DNA from: Chelativorans petroleitrophicus
Lineage (GTDB): Bacteria; Pseudomonadota; Alphaproteobacteria; Rhizobiales; Rhizobiaceae
NCBI RefSeq assembly: GCF_025398195.1
Contig: NZ_JAODNV010000018.1
Coordinates: 1 to 64,000, forward strand
Direction: 5' to 3'
DNA length: 64,000 nt
In this document: positions 9,326-16,753 of the stretch, piece after piece
How positions within the stretch are numbered: the first letter of the stretch is position 1
How the letters are laid out: each line of letters opens with the position of its first letter
The notes under the pieces: generated by a model
The model's input: the letters and a program-made list of their open reading frames with translations, nothing else
What the model was told of the DNA's origin: nothing
The model's database searches: none
Program-made: the position numbers and the translations under genes

Positions 9326-10483
9326 TCAATCCTTCAGCGATTGCTCGCGCAGCGCATCGGCAAGCAGATTGAGCCCCAGCACGAATGACATCAGCGCCAC
9401 AACCGGCGGCAGGGCCGGATGGATATATAGCCTGAGCAGCCTGCTCGATTCCTTGATGCCAGTGCCCCAGTCGGGGCTTTCGGGCGCCAGCCCTAGGCCG
9501 AAATAGCCGAGCGTGCCAAGCAGGATGGTCGTGTAGCCGATCCTCAGGCACACATCGACAATGAGCGGTCCGCGCGCGTTGGGCAGCACCTCCCACAGCA
9601 TGATGTACCAAGGGCCTTCGCCGCGCGTCTGTGCCGCCGCCACATAGTCGCGCGTCTTGATGTCCATGACGAGCCCCCGCACGATACGGAAAACACCGGG
9701 GCTCGACGCGAAGACGACGGCGACAAAGATGTTGAGTTCGTTGGGGCGGATGGAGATGATGCCGAGCGGGTCAGCGTCAAAGACGAGCCCGATATAGATC
9801 CAGCCGCCGATCAGCAACGTGGCGGCAAGTTGTACCGCGAACAGCCGCGGCCGCCCGCCATAGCGGGTGTAGAACAGGGTCGAGAAAAAGATGATGGGGA
9901 AGATGAAGAAGATGCCCGCAAGCCATTGCGGTATCGAGGTTTCGCGGATTCCGGGAGTCACCAGCAGGTAGAAGAGCAGGATGACCGGAAAGGCGAGCAC
10001 GAGATTCGCCAAGAAGGACAGGACGCTGTCGATCCTACCACCGTAATAGCCGGCAGGCAGGCCCAGCGTGGTGCCCACCATCAGGGCGAAGAGCGTCGCC
10101 GCGGGCGCGATCACGAGCACGATCTGGCTGCCGAAGACCATCCGGCTGAAGACGTCCCGCGCGAGCCGGTCGCCGCCGAAAAGAAAAGCCATGCCCGATT
10201 CCGGCTCGATCGAGCCGGGCATGGCATCCTTCATGACTGGAAACTGCCGCAGCGGATCGAAGGGCGCGATGGTGTCGGCGAAGATCGCCGTGAACAGCCA
10301 GAACAGGCAGATCGTCAATCCGGCAATTCCGACGCCGGAATCGTACAGATGCCCGTAGAGCCCCAGGCGCTTCTTGTAACGCATGCTGAGCGCAAGCACG
10401 ACGGCGAGCGCTGCCCATACGGGCCAGAAGCGCTCGATAACGCCGAAAAGGATGCCGAAGAAACCGATCGTTTCGAGTTGCAT
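9326..10483 (-). CDS. Peptide-type ABC transporter permease, DppC-like
   Basis: A 385-residue inner-membrane permease. Several hydrophobic segments are evident, the first two near 20-35 and 52-70, with the binding-protein-dependent transport domain in the C-terminal two thirds. The EAA loop that contacts the ATPase is recognisable around DYVAAAQTRGEGPWYIMLWEVLP. The protein is longer than typical DppC (about 300) because of an extra hydrophobic stretch (IFFIFPIIFFSTLFYTRYGG) in the middle. It lies 11 bp downstream of the other permease in the same unit. Substrate specificity cannot be read from the sequence. Confidence 0.92.
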   Translation of the reverse strand: MQLETIGFFGILFGVIERFWPVWAALAVVLALSMRYKKRLGLYGHLYDSGVGIAGLTICLFWLFTAIFADTIAPFDPLRQFPVMKDAMPGSIEPESGMAFLFGGDRLARDVFSRMVFGSQIVLVIAPAATLFALMVGTTLGLPAGYYGGRIDSVLSFLANLVLAFPVILLFYLLVTPGIRETSIPQWLAGIFFIFPIIFFSTLFYTRYGGRPRLFAVQLAATLLIGGWIYIGLVFDADPLGIISIRPNELNIFVAVVFASSPGVFRIVRGLVMDIKTRDYVAAAQTRGEGPWYIMLWEVLPNARGPLIVDVCLRIGYTTILLGTLGYFGLGLAPESPDWGTGIKESSRLLRLYIHPALPPVVALMSFVLGLNLLADALREQSLKD

Positions 10484-10494
10484 CCGCCCTCCTT

Positions 10495-11532
10495 CTATCG
10501 GACCCGTATGCGCGGGTTGAGCAGCGCATACCCGACATCGGAGATGAGCTGCGTGGAAAGCACGACGAAGACGGAAATCAGCGAGCAGGCGAGCAGCAGA
10601 TCGATGTCATTGTTGGCCGCCGCCTCGACCAGCGCGAAGCCGAAGCCCTGGTAGCGGAACATCACCTCCACAATGACTACGCCGGTCAGCAGCCACGGAA
10701 ATTGCAGCATGATGACCGTGAACGGCGCGATCAGCGCGTTCCTGAGTGCGTGCTTGATGACGACGGCATTGAAGCTCAGGCCTTTCAGCCTCGCCGTGCG
10801 GATATATTGCTGCGTCATGACCTCGACCATGGACGCGCGGGTCATGCGCGCGATGTAGCCGGTTCCGTAAATCGCCATGGTCATGACAGGCAGGGTGAAG
10901 TTGTAGAAGGTCACGCCCTGATTGGTGGCCGAGGCGGCCGATCCGTTAAGCCAGCCGAGCCAAGACGCGAAGATGACGGTGAAGATGACGCCCGAGACGT
11001 ATTCAGGCGTGGCCGTCGTCGTGATGGAGGCGACCGAGAGCGTCCGATCCAGCCGGCTCCCCTCGCGCATTCCGGCAAGAACGCCCACGATCAGCGAGAC
11101 GGGCACCATGACGGCCATGACCCAGAACATGAGAATGCCCGTGGCCCCGAGCGCGGGTAGCAGCTTCTCGGCCACGGGCACCTTGAACTTGGTCGAACAG
11201 CCCAAATCCCCTTGAAGGACACCCGAATAGCGCACCGTGGCCGGCTCATCGCAAAAGGAAAAGCGCGGTACGGCCCTACCCGTGTTGGGGTCGATATTGG
11301 GCTGCTTGGGCAGCACGCCGAGCCATTGCCCGTAGCGCACGAAGAAATTCTGGCGGTAGCCGTTGCGCTGCAGCCAGCGTTCCTGGTCCTCGACGGAGGC
11401 TCGCATGTCGAGCTGGCTGATCGCCAGCTTCCGGAGATTCGGTTCCAGATTGATGAGGAAGAACACCACCAGCGTCAGACACAGCATGGTCAGTGCCATG
11501 ACGCCCAGGCGTCGGATGATGAAACTCAGCAC
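10495..11532 (-). CDS. Peptide-type ABC transporter permease, DppB-like
   Basis: A 345-residue inner-membrane permease with the DppB N-terminus (LSFIIRRLGVMALTMLCLTLVVFFLI) and an EAA loop near ASMVEVMTQQYIRTARLKGL. I chose the GTG at 11532 because a strong GGGGGAGGGG lies directly upstream. An ATG at 11574 would add 14 odd residues (MKNTPPKNKGGGET) encoded by the ribosome-binding region itself. A sizeable periplasmic insert follows the first membrane helix (about 35-120), as in DppB homologues with an extended first loop. It pairs with the DppC-like permease that follows. Confidence 0.92.
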   Translation of the reverse strand: MLSFIIRRLGVMALTMLCLTLVVFFLINLEPNLRKLAISQLDMRASVEDQERWLQRNGYRQNFFVRYGQWLGVLPKQPNIDPNTGRAVPRFSFCDEPATVRYSGVLQGDLGCSTKFKVPVAEKLLPALGATGILMFWVMAVMVPVSLIVGVLAGMREGSRLDRTLSVASITTTATPEYVSGVIFTVIFASWLGWLNGSAASATNQGVTFYNFTLPVMTMAIYGTGYIARMTRASMVEVMTQQYIRTARLKGLSFNAVVIKHALRNALIAPFTVIMLQFPWLLTGVVIVEVMFRYQGFGFALVEAAANNDIDLLLACSLISVFVVLSTQLISDVGYALLNPRIRVR

Positions 11533-11577
11533 CGTTTCCCCTCCCCCTTTGTTTTTTGGGGGTGTGTTTTTCATTGG

Positions 11578-11605
11578 ATGCGAGGGGTCCGCCGACCCCT
11601 CGCAT
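11578..11605 (-). terminator. Intercistronic hairpin after the binding-protein gene
   Basis: ATGCGAGGGGTC (11578-11589) and GACCCCTCGCAT (11594-11605) form a perfect 12-bp stem with the loop CGCC. It lies 15 bp downstream of the solute-binding-protein stop and before the first permease. No T-run follows on the coding strand. Such hairpins typically stabilise the binding-protein message or attenuate read-through, keeping the binding protein more abundant than the membrane parts; this role is inferred. Confidence 0.65.
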
Positions 11606-11619
11606 CATTCTACTGCAAC

Positions 11620-13269
11620 TCAGGCTTCGAGCCACACGTCGTGCAGATCGATCTCGAAGGTTTGATGCATGCCGTAGTTCTTTACCTCCGGAGACGCATG
11701 ATTGACGAGCTTGCGCCAGTAGGGCTGGATGATGATGCCCGCATCCTGGATGTGCTTTTCGATCTTGGCCATCACGTCGCGGCGCTGGTCGGGATCGGGC
11801 ATCGTCAGCGCCTGGTCGATCATCGCGTCGAGTTCCTCGTTGGAATAGGCGGACTCGTTCCACGACGATCCGGTGCGATAGGCGAGCGCGATCACCTGGA
11901 TGCCCAGCGGGCGCATGTTCCAGTTGGTCATGGAGAAGGGATATTTCGTCCAGTCGTTCCAGAAGGTGGAGCCGGGCAGAACCTCGCGCCGCACCTTGAA
12001 GCCGGCCTCGCGGATCTGAGCCGCGATGGCATCGCCCGTGTTCTTATGCCAATCCTCATCCACGGTGATCAGCACATGCTCGAAATCCGACTGGCCGGCC
12101 TCCTCCATCATCGCCTTGGCCGCGTCCACATCGCGCGAGATCGGCGGAAGCTCCGCATATTCAGGATGGATCGGGCAGACATGGTGGTTCTCGGCCACCT
12201 CGCCCGCACCGCCATAGCCGAGGGCCAGCACTGTCGCATTGTCGACCGCAAGCTGCAGCGCCTTGCGCACCTTCTGGTCGTCATAGGGTTTGTTGTCGAC
12301 ATTCATCCGCGCCACCAGCGTAGTGGCCGTCATCACCTCGGACTTCACCAGGCCAAGGCTGTCGAGAATGTCCACGTAGTCGGCGGACGTCTCGTAATTG
12401 GCGTGCACCTCGCCCGCCTCGAACATGCTGACCATGGCGGATGGATCGGGGCCGTAATCGATGAACTCGATGCCGTCGAGATAGGGCTCGCCGCCCCACC
12501 ACTTGCCGTCCTCACGGCGCTTGTAGACCACGCGGTTACCCACTTCGTAGGAAACCAGCTCGAAAGGCCCGGTGCCGATGGGATTGGCAACGAAATCGCG
12601 ACCCGTCTCGTCAAAGCTCGGATGCACGAGAAGGCCCGGATAGTCGGCGAAGCCCGCGATGATCGAGATGTCGGGCGAAAGCAGGTGCAGGCGGACCGTA
12701 TAGTCGTCCACCTTCTCGATGGCGCCCTCACGCGCCTTGTTCGTATCCGGATCGATCAGCGCGGCAAGGCGCGTGGCCATGGAGTTGCCTTCGATCGATC
12801 GGTCGCACCAGCGGGTCAGGTTGTAGATGACGTCATCGGCGGAGAAGGAATCGCCGTTGTTCCACGTCACGCCCTGCCGGACTTTCAGAATATATTCGGT
12901 TGCGTCCTCATTGATCTCCCAGCCTTCCAGAAGCCGGCCCTCAAAGGTGAAGTCGCGCGTGTATTTGACGAGCGGCTCCAGCGTCTGGCGCATCGCGTTG
13001 GCGATTTCTGACCAGTCGGCGGTCATCGGGTCTTTCGGATCCTTGATCCACATGGCGATGCGGAGGATGCCGCCTTTGACAGGCTCCTGGGCGAGAGCGC
13101 GCTTCGGCGCGGCCAGCCCCGCCATGGCGTAGGCGCCCGCCGTCGTCGCGCCAAAAGCACTTGCCAGCGCGAGAAACTCGCGACGGTCCATTTTCCCGGC
13201 GCGCGCCTTTTCGGCCAAAGCCGCGATCCGTGCCGGCACGCGGTCGCTGTTGCTTTTGAAGAATCTCAT
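11620..13269 (-). CDS. Peptide-type ABC transporter solute-binding protein (SBP_bac_5), Tat-exported
   Basis: A 549-residue periplasmic binding protein of the DppA/OppA cluster. A twin-arginine signal is clear: [13 protein letters not shown] at about 28-40, preceded by an unusually long N-region, with a probable cleavage site after RALA. The mature part shows the family blocks [23 protein letters not shown] and [12 protein letters not shown]. The ATG at 13269 follows GGGAG. First gene of the operon: binding protein, DppB-like, DppC-like, fused ATPases. Tat export suggests folding before export; homologues of this type handle peptides, opines or other amines, so the ligand is open. Confidence 0.92.
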   Translation of the reverse strand: MRFFKSNSDRVPARIAALAEKARAGKMDRREFLALASAFGATTAGAYAMAGLAAPKRALAQEPVKGGILRIAMWIKDPKDPMTADWSEIANAMRQTLEPLVKYTRDFTFEGRLLEGWEINEDATEYILKVRQGVTWNNGDSFSADDVIYNLTRWCDRSIEGNSMATRLAALIDPDTNKAREGAIEKVDDYTVRLHLLSPDISIIAGFADYPGLLVHPSFDETGRDFVANPIGTGPFELVSYEVGNRVVYKRREDGKWWGGEPYLDGIEFIDYGPDPSAMVSMFEAGEVHANYETSADYVDILDSLGLVKSEVMTATTLVARMNVDNKPYDDQKVRKALQLAVDNATVLALGYGGAGEVAENHHVCPIHPEYAELPPISRDVDAAKAMMEEAGQSDFEHVLITVDEDWHKNTGDAIAAQIREAGFKVRREVLPGSTFWNDWTKYPFSMTNWNMRPLGIQVIALAYRTGSSWNESAYSNEELDAMIDQALTMPDPDQRRDVMAKIEKHIQDAGIIIQPYWRKLVNHASPEVKNYGMHQTFEIDLHDVWLEA

Positions 13270-13324
13270 GGACGCACTCCCATTTTTTCCGTTTCCCTTT
13301 TTCACCCGTCTGGTGGTCTCCACT

Positions 13325-13353
13325 AAAAGACCGCATTCTCAGCGCCATGTCAA
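13325..13353 (-). promoter_or_regulatory. Candidate promoter of the peptide-type ABC operon
   Basis: On the minus strand a perfect -35 TTGACA (13348-13353) is followed after 17 bases by TCTTTT (13325-13330), a weak -10. The start codon at 13269 is about 50 bases further on. The -10 is poor, so confidence is modest. Confidence 0.35.
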
Positions 13354-13429
13354 AAACGCCGAGCCAGATGCCCCTCCGAGGTGCCGGAAATTAATTTGCT
13401 GGTTCAGGCAGGCGGATAATGCCGGAAAC

Positions 13430-13445
13430 GCGACAAATTTGTCGC
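13430..13445. promoter_or_regulatory. Perfect 16-bp palindrome upstream of the ABC operon
   Basis: GCGACAAATTTGTCGC reads the same on both strands. It lies about 160 bp upstream of the binding-protein start and about 75 bp upstream of the candidate -35, a position suited to an activator or upstream repressor site. No regulator gene is adjacent, so the cognate protein is unknown. The whole 13270-13581 gap also holds the candidate promoter and a repeat half-copy; no gene was seen there. Confidence 0.45.
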
Positions 13446-13493
13446 AATTCCGATAGAGCCGGATATTTTTGCGCGACTTGGCAATGCCAGCAA

Positions 13494-13533
13494 CCGGGTC
13501 CCGGATAGCCGCTCTGCGGCTTCCGGAATGACG
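13494..13533. repeat. Intergenic palindromic repeat, half copy
   Basis: CCGGGTCCCGGATAGCCGC, TCTGCGGCTTCCGGAATGACG: a single half of the approximately 100-bp element, in the orientation of the right half of the copy at 18847. It lies between the 3' end of bacA and the start region of the ABC operon. Confidence 0.6.
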
Positions 13534-13581
13534 GAGTGTTGAGCGCCGCGGCGTCTGGATGACGGGCATTGGACGCCCGGG

Positions 13582-14895
13582 CTATGCCGCGGGCTGATCC
13601 TCCGGCTTGAAGCTCCGTCGCTGACGCTCGAGATAATGGCGGTCGATGTCAGGCAGAGGCTCGCCCCTGATGCTCGCCTCGAACGCCTTCAGGCGCTTGT
13701 AGATCGACATCAGCTCCACGATCGTCGTCCACGAATTCACCAGATACTGGAACGAGCTTTCCACGCGGGTGAACGCCCGGATGATCTGCTGCATGACGCC
13801 AAGCGTGATTGCCCCGCCGACGATCGATGGCCCCAGCGCGATGTAGGGCACCAGATTTCCGATCTGCAGATAGAAGATGCGCACGAGATTGAAATACATG
13901 TAATTGAGGTAGAGACGGAAATAGTTCCGGCGCACATCATCGAAGAGCTCGCGGACCGTGGGCGGCTGCGCGCGGTCGGGATGGTCCTCGCCATAGACCA
14001 GTTCCTTGCGGTAGGCCGCCTCCACGCGCTGGTTGCGGAATTCGAGACCGGGCAGGTGAACACCTGCGATCGCCACCAGCGCAGTTCCCAGCACCGACCA
14101 GAGGATCGCGACGAAAACGAGACCCTGGCTCACTTCCCCGACGATCGGCAGTTCCCGCACATGCGCCGACAGCCCCCACAAAAGCGGCAGGAAAGCGATC
14201 AGCGTCATGAGCGAATCGATCAGGCTGATGCCCAGGCTTTCGGCAATCGAGGCAAAGCGCATGGTGTCTTCCTGCACGCGCTGTGCGGCGCCCTCGATGT
14301 GGCGCAGCTTCTGCCATTGAGACATGTAATAGCCGTTCATCGCCGTACGCCAGCGGAAGATGAAGTGGCTGACGAAGAAGCGGAACAGCGTGCCGAAGAA
14401 GACGTAGACGAGCGCAATGCGCAGGAAGGCAACGATCTGCCAGTAGAAGTCTCCGGCCTCCACCGCCCCCGGGGTGCCGAGTGCAGTCTGCACCATGTCG
14501 TAGAAGGTGCCGAACCACTCGTTGATCATCACGTCAAGCTGGACGAGGAACCAGTTGACGAAGAGGATGAGCGCGGAGCCCGCCACCGACCAGATCGCCC
14601 AAGGATGCGGGGAGAACCACATCCAGCCACCCGCGAAGATCGCGATCACGGCAATGAAGTACTGGTAGAACCAGAAGCCTTCCGCCGACGACAGAGCCTC
14701 GGCCGCCACCGAGCGCGCCGCCTCATCGGCTTCCGCGCCAAGAGCGGCCGGATACTCGTAGCCGAAAAAGCCGCCGAGACTGAGCGAGGGTCCGAGACCC
14801 TTGATGAATCCGTACCAAAGGACAATGCAAAGAAGCGTCCACACGACGAAGCTGGCAAAGAAGAGGCGCGGTCGGGGAAAGAAGGAGACGAACAT
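13582..14895 (-). CDS. bacA: BacA/SbmA-family peptide transporter
   Basis: A 437-residue inner-membrane protein with several predicted helices and the MFVSFFPRPRLFF start typical of BacA. Members of this family take up antimicrobial peptides and other peptides; in rhizobia and Brucella they are needed for chronic host infection and affect very-long-chain fatty acids on lipid A. Recognisable blocks include FRWRTAMNGYYMSQWQ, EGAAQRVQEDTMRFA (the conserved QR.QED stretch) and the C-terminal AFTRVESSFQYLVNSWTTIVEL. The ATG at 14895 removes a ten-residue in-frame extension. It is a single-gene unit, divergent from a small lipoprotein gene 395 bp away. A host-related role here is inferred from homologues only. 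Confidence 0.9.
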   Translation of the reverse strand: MFVSFFPRPRLFFASFVVWTLLCIVLWYGFIKGLGPSLSLGGFFGYEYPAALGAEADEAARSVAAEALSSAEGFWFYQYFIAVIAIFAGGWMWFSPHPWAIWSVAGSALILFVNWFLVQLDVMINEWFGTFYDMVQTALGTPGAVEAGDFYWQIVAFLRIALVYVFFGTLFRFFVSHFIFRWRTAMNGYYMSQWQKLRHIEGAAQRVQEDTMRFASIAESLGISLIDSLMTLIAFLPLLWGLSAHVRELPIVGEVSQGLVFVAILWSVLGTALVAIAGVHLPGLEFRNQRVEAAYRKELVYGEDHPDRAQPPTVRELFDDVRRNYFRLYLNYMYFNLVRIFYLQIGNLVPYIALGPSIVGGAITLGVMQQIIRAFTRVESSFQYLVNSWTTIVELMSIYKRLKAFEASIRGEPLPDIDRHYLERQRRSFKPEDQPAA

Positions 14896-15290
14896 GATGC
14901 ACCCTTGAGGCCGGGTGTGGCACAACCCGGAAAGCGTTGTCGGTCACGCGGCATCCGCAAGCCGGCGCGTGCTGCACATTAAGGATGCGGACGATTCATC
15001 ACAACATACGATTCTGTAAGGTATGCGCATGCCAAAGAAGCGGTGCGCCAATGGACCTTTCGTGCCGGCGGCGCTTATCCAAGACGAAATGGCACACGGC
15101 AAGGTGAAAATGGCGGCGAGGTGGTGAAAATATGAACGAAATGCGGACTGTCCGAAAAGATTTACGCCGGTTAACGGTCTGTTGGTTGACGAAGCAAACA
15201 CTTGCGTAGAGGATCGCCACCGCCGCTCTCGGGAACAAATCGCCATATTTGCGAATTTGTCCCCGGCGCAGTGCCATATTGGAGAGACCC
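14896..15290. other. 395-bp divergent gap between bacA and a lipoprotein gene
   Basis: Holds a small inverted repeat CCGGGT / ACCCGG (about 14911-14930) in the bacA leader and two short open frames on the plus strand (15023-15127 and 15132-15209) with weak ribosome sites that I do not accept as genes. No repeat copy, RNA gene or clear promoter was found. Confidence 0.5.
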
Positions 15291-15557
15291 ATGAAGAAGC
15301 TTGTTCTTTTGACTCCGTTGCTGATCGCCATCGCTGCCTGCACGCCCACCCAGCAGGGGGCAGCCGTCGGCGGACTAGGCGGCGCGGCGATCGGTGCAGC
15401 CGTGGCTGGTAATGAAGTGGAAGGCGCGATTATCGGCGGTGCCGCGGGCGCAATCGCCGGCGCTCTGATCGGACGTGCGGCCGAAGGCAGCAATCAGTGC
15501 GTGTACCGCGACCAGTATGGCCGCAGATACACCGCCGCCTGCCCGAGAGGTTACTGA
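15291..15557 (+). CDS. Small glycine-zipper outer-membrane lipoprotein
   Basis: An 88-residue lipoprotein. A short signal (MKKLVLLTPLLIAIAAC) carries the lipobox IAAC, so Cys17 should be the lipidated first residue. The middle is a glycine zipper (AAVGGLGGAAIGAAVAG and IIGGAAGAIAGALIG), as in the 17-kDa antigen and YMGG-type families, and the tail NQCVYRDQYGRRYTAACP has a Cys pair that could form a disulfide. The ATG at 15291 follows GGAGA. It is monocistronic, with tandem hairpins after it. The role is not known in detail; such proteins usually sit in the outer membrane. Confidence 0.85.
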   Translation: MKKLVLLTPLLIAIAACTPTQQGAAVGGLGGAAIGAAVAGNEVEGAIIGGAAGAIAGALIGRAAEGSNQCVYRDQYGRRYTAACPRGY

Positions 15558-15570
15558 CCGGAAATTCTTC

Positions 15571-15632
15571 GGACCCGGCCCGCCGGGTCCCCGCTGCGAT
15601 CGAGGCTGGAGCTGCCCGCTCCAGCCTTTTCT
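15571..15632 (+). terminator. Tandem hairpins after the lipoprotein gene
   Basis: Hairpin 1: GGACCCGG (15571-15578), loop CCCG, CCGGGTCC (15583-15590). Hairpin 2: AGGCTGGAGC (15603-15612), loop TGCCC, GCTCCAGCCT (15618-15627), followed directly by more T residues. The second is a classic intrinsic terminator on the plus strand. Confidence 0.88.
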
Positions 15633-15676
15633 TTATTTCAGCCTTCTATTCCTTGCTCTCCAAGACGGGATCGAGA

Positions 15677-15706
15677 ATTGACTTTTGTCAATCGTGGCGA
15701 ATAATG
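15677..15706 (+). promoter_or_regulatory. Promoter and candidate operator of the SorC-type regulator
   Basis: TTGACT (15678-15683), a 17-base spacer and ATAATG (15701-15706) make a good sigma-70-type promoter 19 bases before the regulator's ATG. An inverted repeat ATTGAC-TTTT-GTCAAT (15677-15692) covers the -35, which fits autorepression. Its TTTTGTCAA half-site matches the half-site of the larger operator at 22776-22800. Confidence 0.6.
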
Positions 15707-15724
15707 TCTAGCTGGAGGAGACAG

Positions 15725-16708
15725 ATGACACCTCGCCCGGCAGATCAGATCGTGCACAAGGCCGCATGGCTCTATTATACCCACGGGCTGCGCCAGGACG
15801 AGGTGGCGCAGCGGCTCAACATCTCGCGCGCCTCGGTGGCGCTCTATCTTCGCCGGGCGCGGGAGGCCGGAATCGTCAACATCTCCACCTCGACGCACCT
15901 GTTCTGCACCGACATGATGGCGCGGCGGCTGGAGGACGCGCTCGGCCTCGATACGGTCTGGCTGGTGAGCGAAGGCCGGCTCGCGCCTGACCCGGCGGCG
16001 GAAGTACCGGTTCTGGCCGCAAGCGTCTTCCTCGAGATGGTGAAGAACGGCGACCGGGTGGGCGTGGCCTGGGGCCGGACCGTCTATGCCATTGCGGACG
16101 CCATGAGCTATGCTGACCGCCACGGCGTGTCGGTGGTGGAATTGTGCGGCAATCTGGGCTCTCCCTACGCCTACCGGCCCGATCAGTGCACCATGGAGAT
16201 CGCCCGACGGCTGAATGCGCAGGGCCTCAACGTTTATGCGCCGCTGGTGCTGAGCAGCGATGCGCTTGCGCGCGGTTTGCGTGAGGAGCCGGTGATCCGC
16301 GAACAGCTCGACCGTGTCAGCGCCTGCGACATGGCGCTCTTCAGCGTCGGCACGCTGGCCGAGGACAGCCATGTCGTCCGGTGCGGAGCGCTGAGCCCGA
16401 AGGAACTCGCCGCGATCAAGGAAATGGGCGGCGTGGGCGTCATCGCGGGCCAGGTGATCGCCGCCGATGGCACCTGGCTTGATTGCGACTACAACCGCCG
16501 CATCATCTCGGCCGATTTCGATGCCATCCGGGCTATTCCCAGGCGGCTCATGGTGGTGCAGGAGGACGAAAAGCTCGAGCCGCTGCTTGCCGCCATCAAC
16601 GGCCGCTTCTTCACCCACCTGGTCACGACCGCGCGCATCGCGGAACGGCTGCTTGAGCGGCTCAACGCAAAGGCGGACGAAGGCGAGCCAGCCCGCATTT
16701 CCGCCTGA
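15725..16708 (+). CDS. SorC-family sugar-responsive transcriptional regulator
   Basis: A 327-residue SorC/DeoR-type regulator. The N-terminal helix-turn-helix (about 8-52) reads AAWLYYTHGLRQDEVAQRLNISRASVALYLRRA; the remainder is the sugar-phosphate-binding domain with GDRVGVAWGRTVYAIA and VVELCGNLG. Family members bind phosphorylated sugars and usually repress their own transport and catabolic operons until the ligand appears. The ATG at 15725 follows TGGAGGAGA. It is followed 45 bp later by the aldolase-SDR gene on the same strand. Shared half-sites at its own promoter and between the transporter and mtnK suggest that it controls the whole 15.7-25.4 kb locus. The ligand might be a 5-substituted ribose or ribulose phosphate (inference). 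Confidence 0.88.
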   Translation: MTPRPADQIVHKAAWLYYTHGLRQDEVAQRLNISRASVALYLRRAREAGIVNISTSTHLFCTDMMARRLEDALGLDTVWLVSEGRLAPDPAAEVPVLAASVFLEMVKNGDRVGVAWGRTVYAIADAMSYADRHGVSVVELCGNLGSPYAYRPDQCTMEIARRLNAQGLNVYAPLVLSSDALARGLREEPVIREQLDRVSACDMALFSVGTLAEDSHVVRCGALSPKELAAIKEMGGVGVIAGQVIAADGTWLDCDYNRRIISADFDAIRAIPRRLMVVQEDEKLEPLLAAINGRFFTHLVTTARIAERLLERLNAKADEGEPARISA

Positions 16709-16753
16709 AGACGGACCGGCTTGCCGCCGGCACCAACAGCAACAGGAAGTCAA

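Noticed and set aside
11212-13011. A 599-codon plus-strand frame opposite the peptide-binding-protein gene
   Set aside because: Antisense to a gene with clear family motifs and a Tat signal; the translation is His- and Arg-rich without motifs.
13636-14982. A 448-codon plus-strand frame opposite bacA
   Set aside because: Highly charged translation without motifs, opposite a recognised membrane protein.
15023-15209. Two short plus-strand ORFs (35 and 26 codons) before the lipoprotein gene
   Set aside because: Weak ribosome sites, no family resemblance and no context; not enough to call genes.
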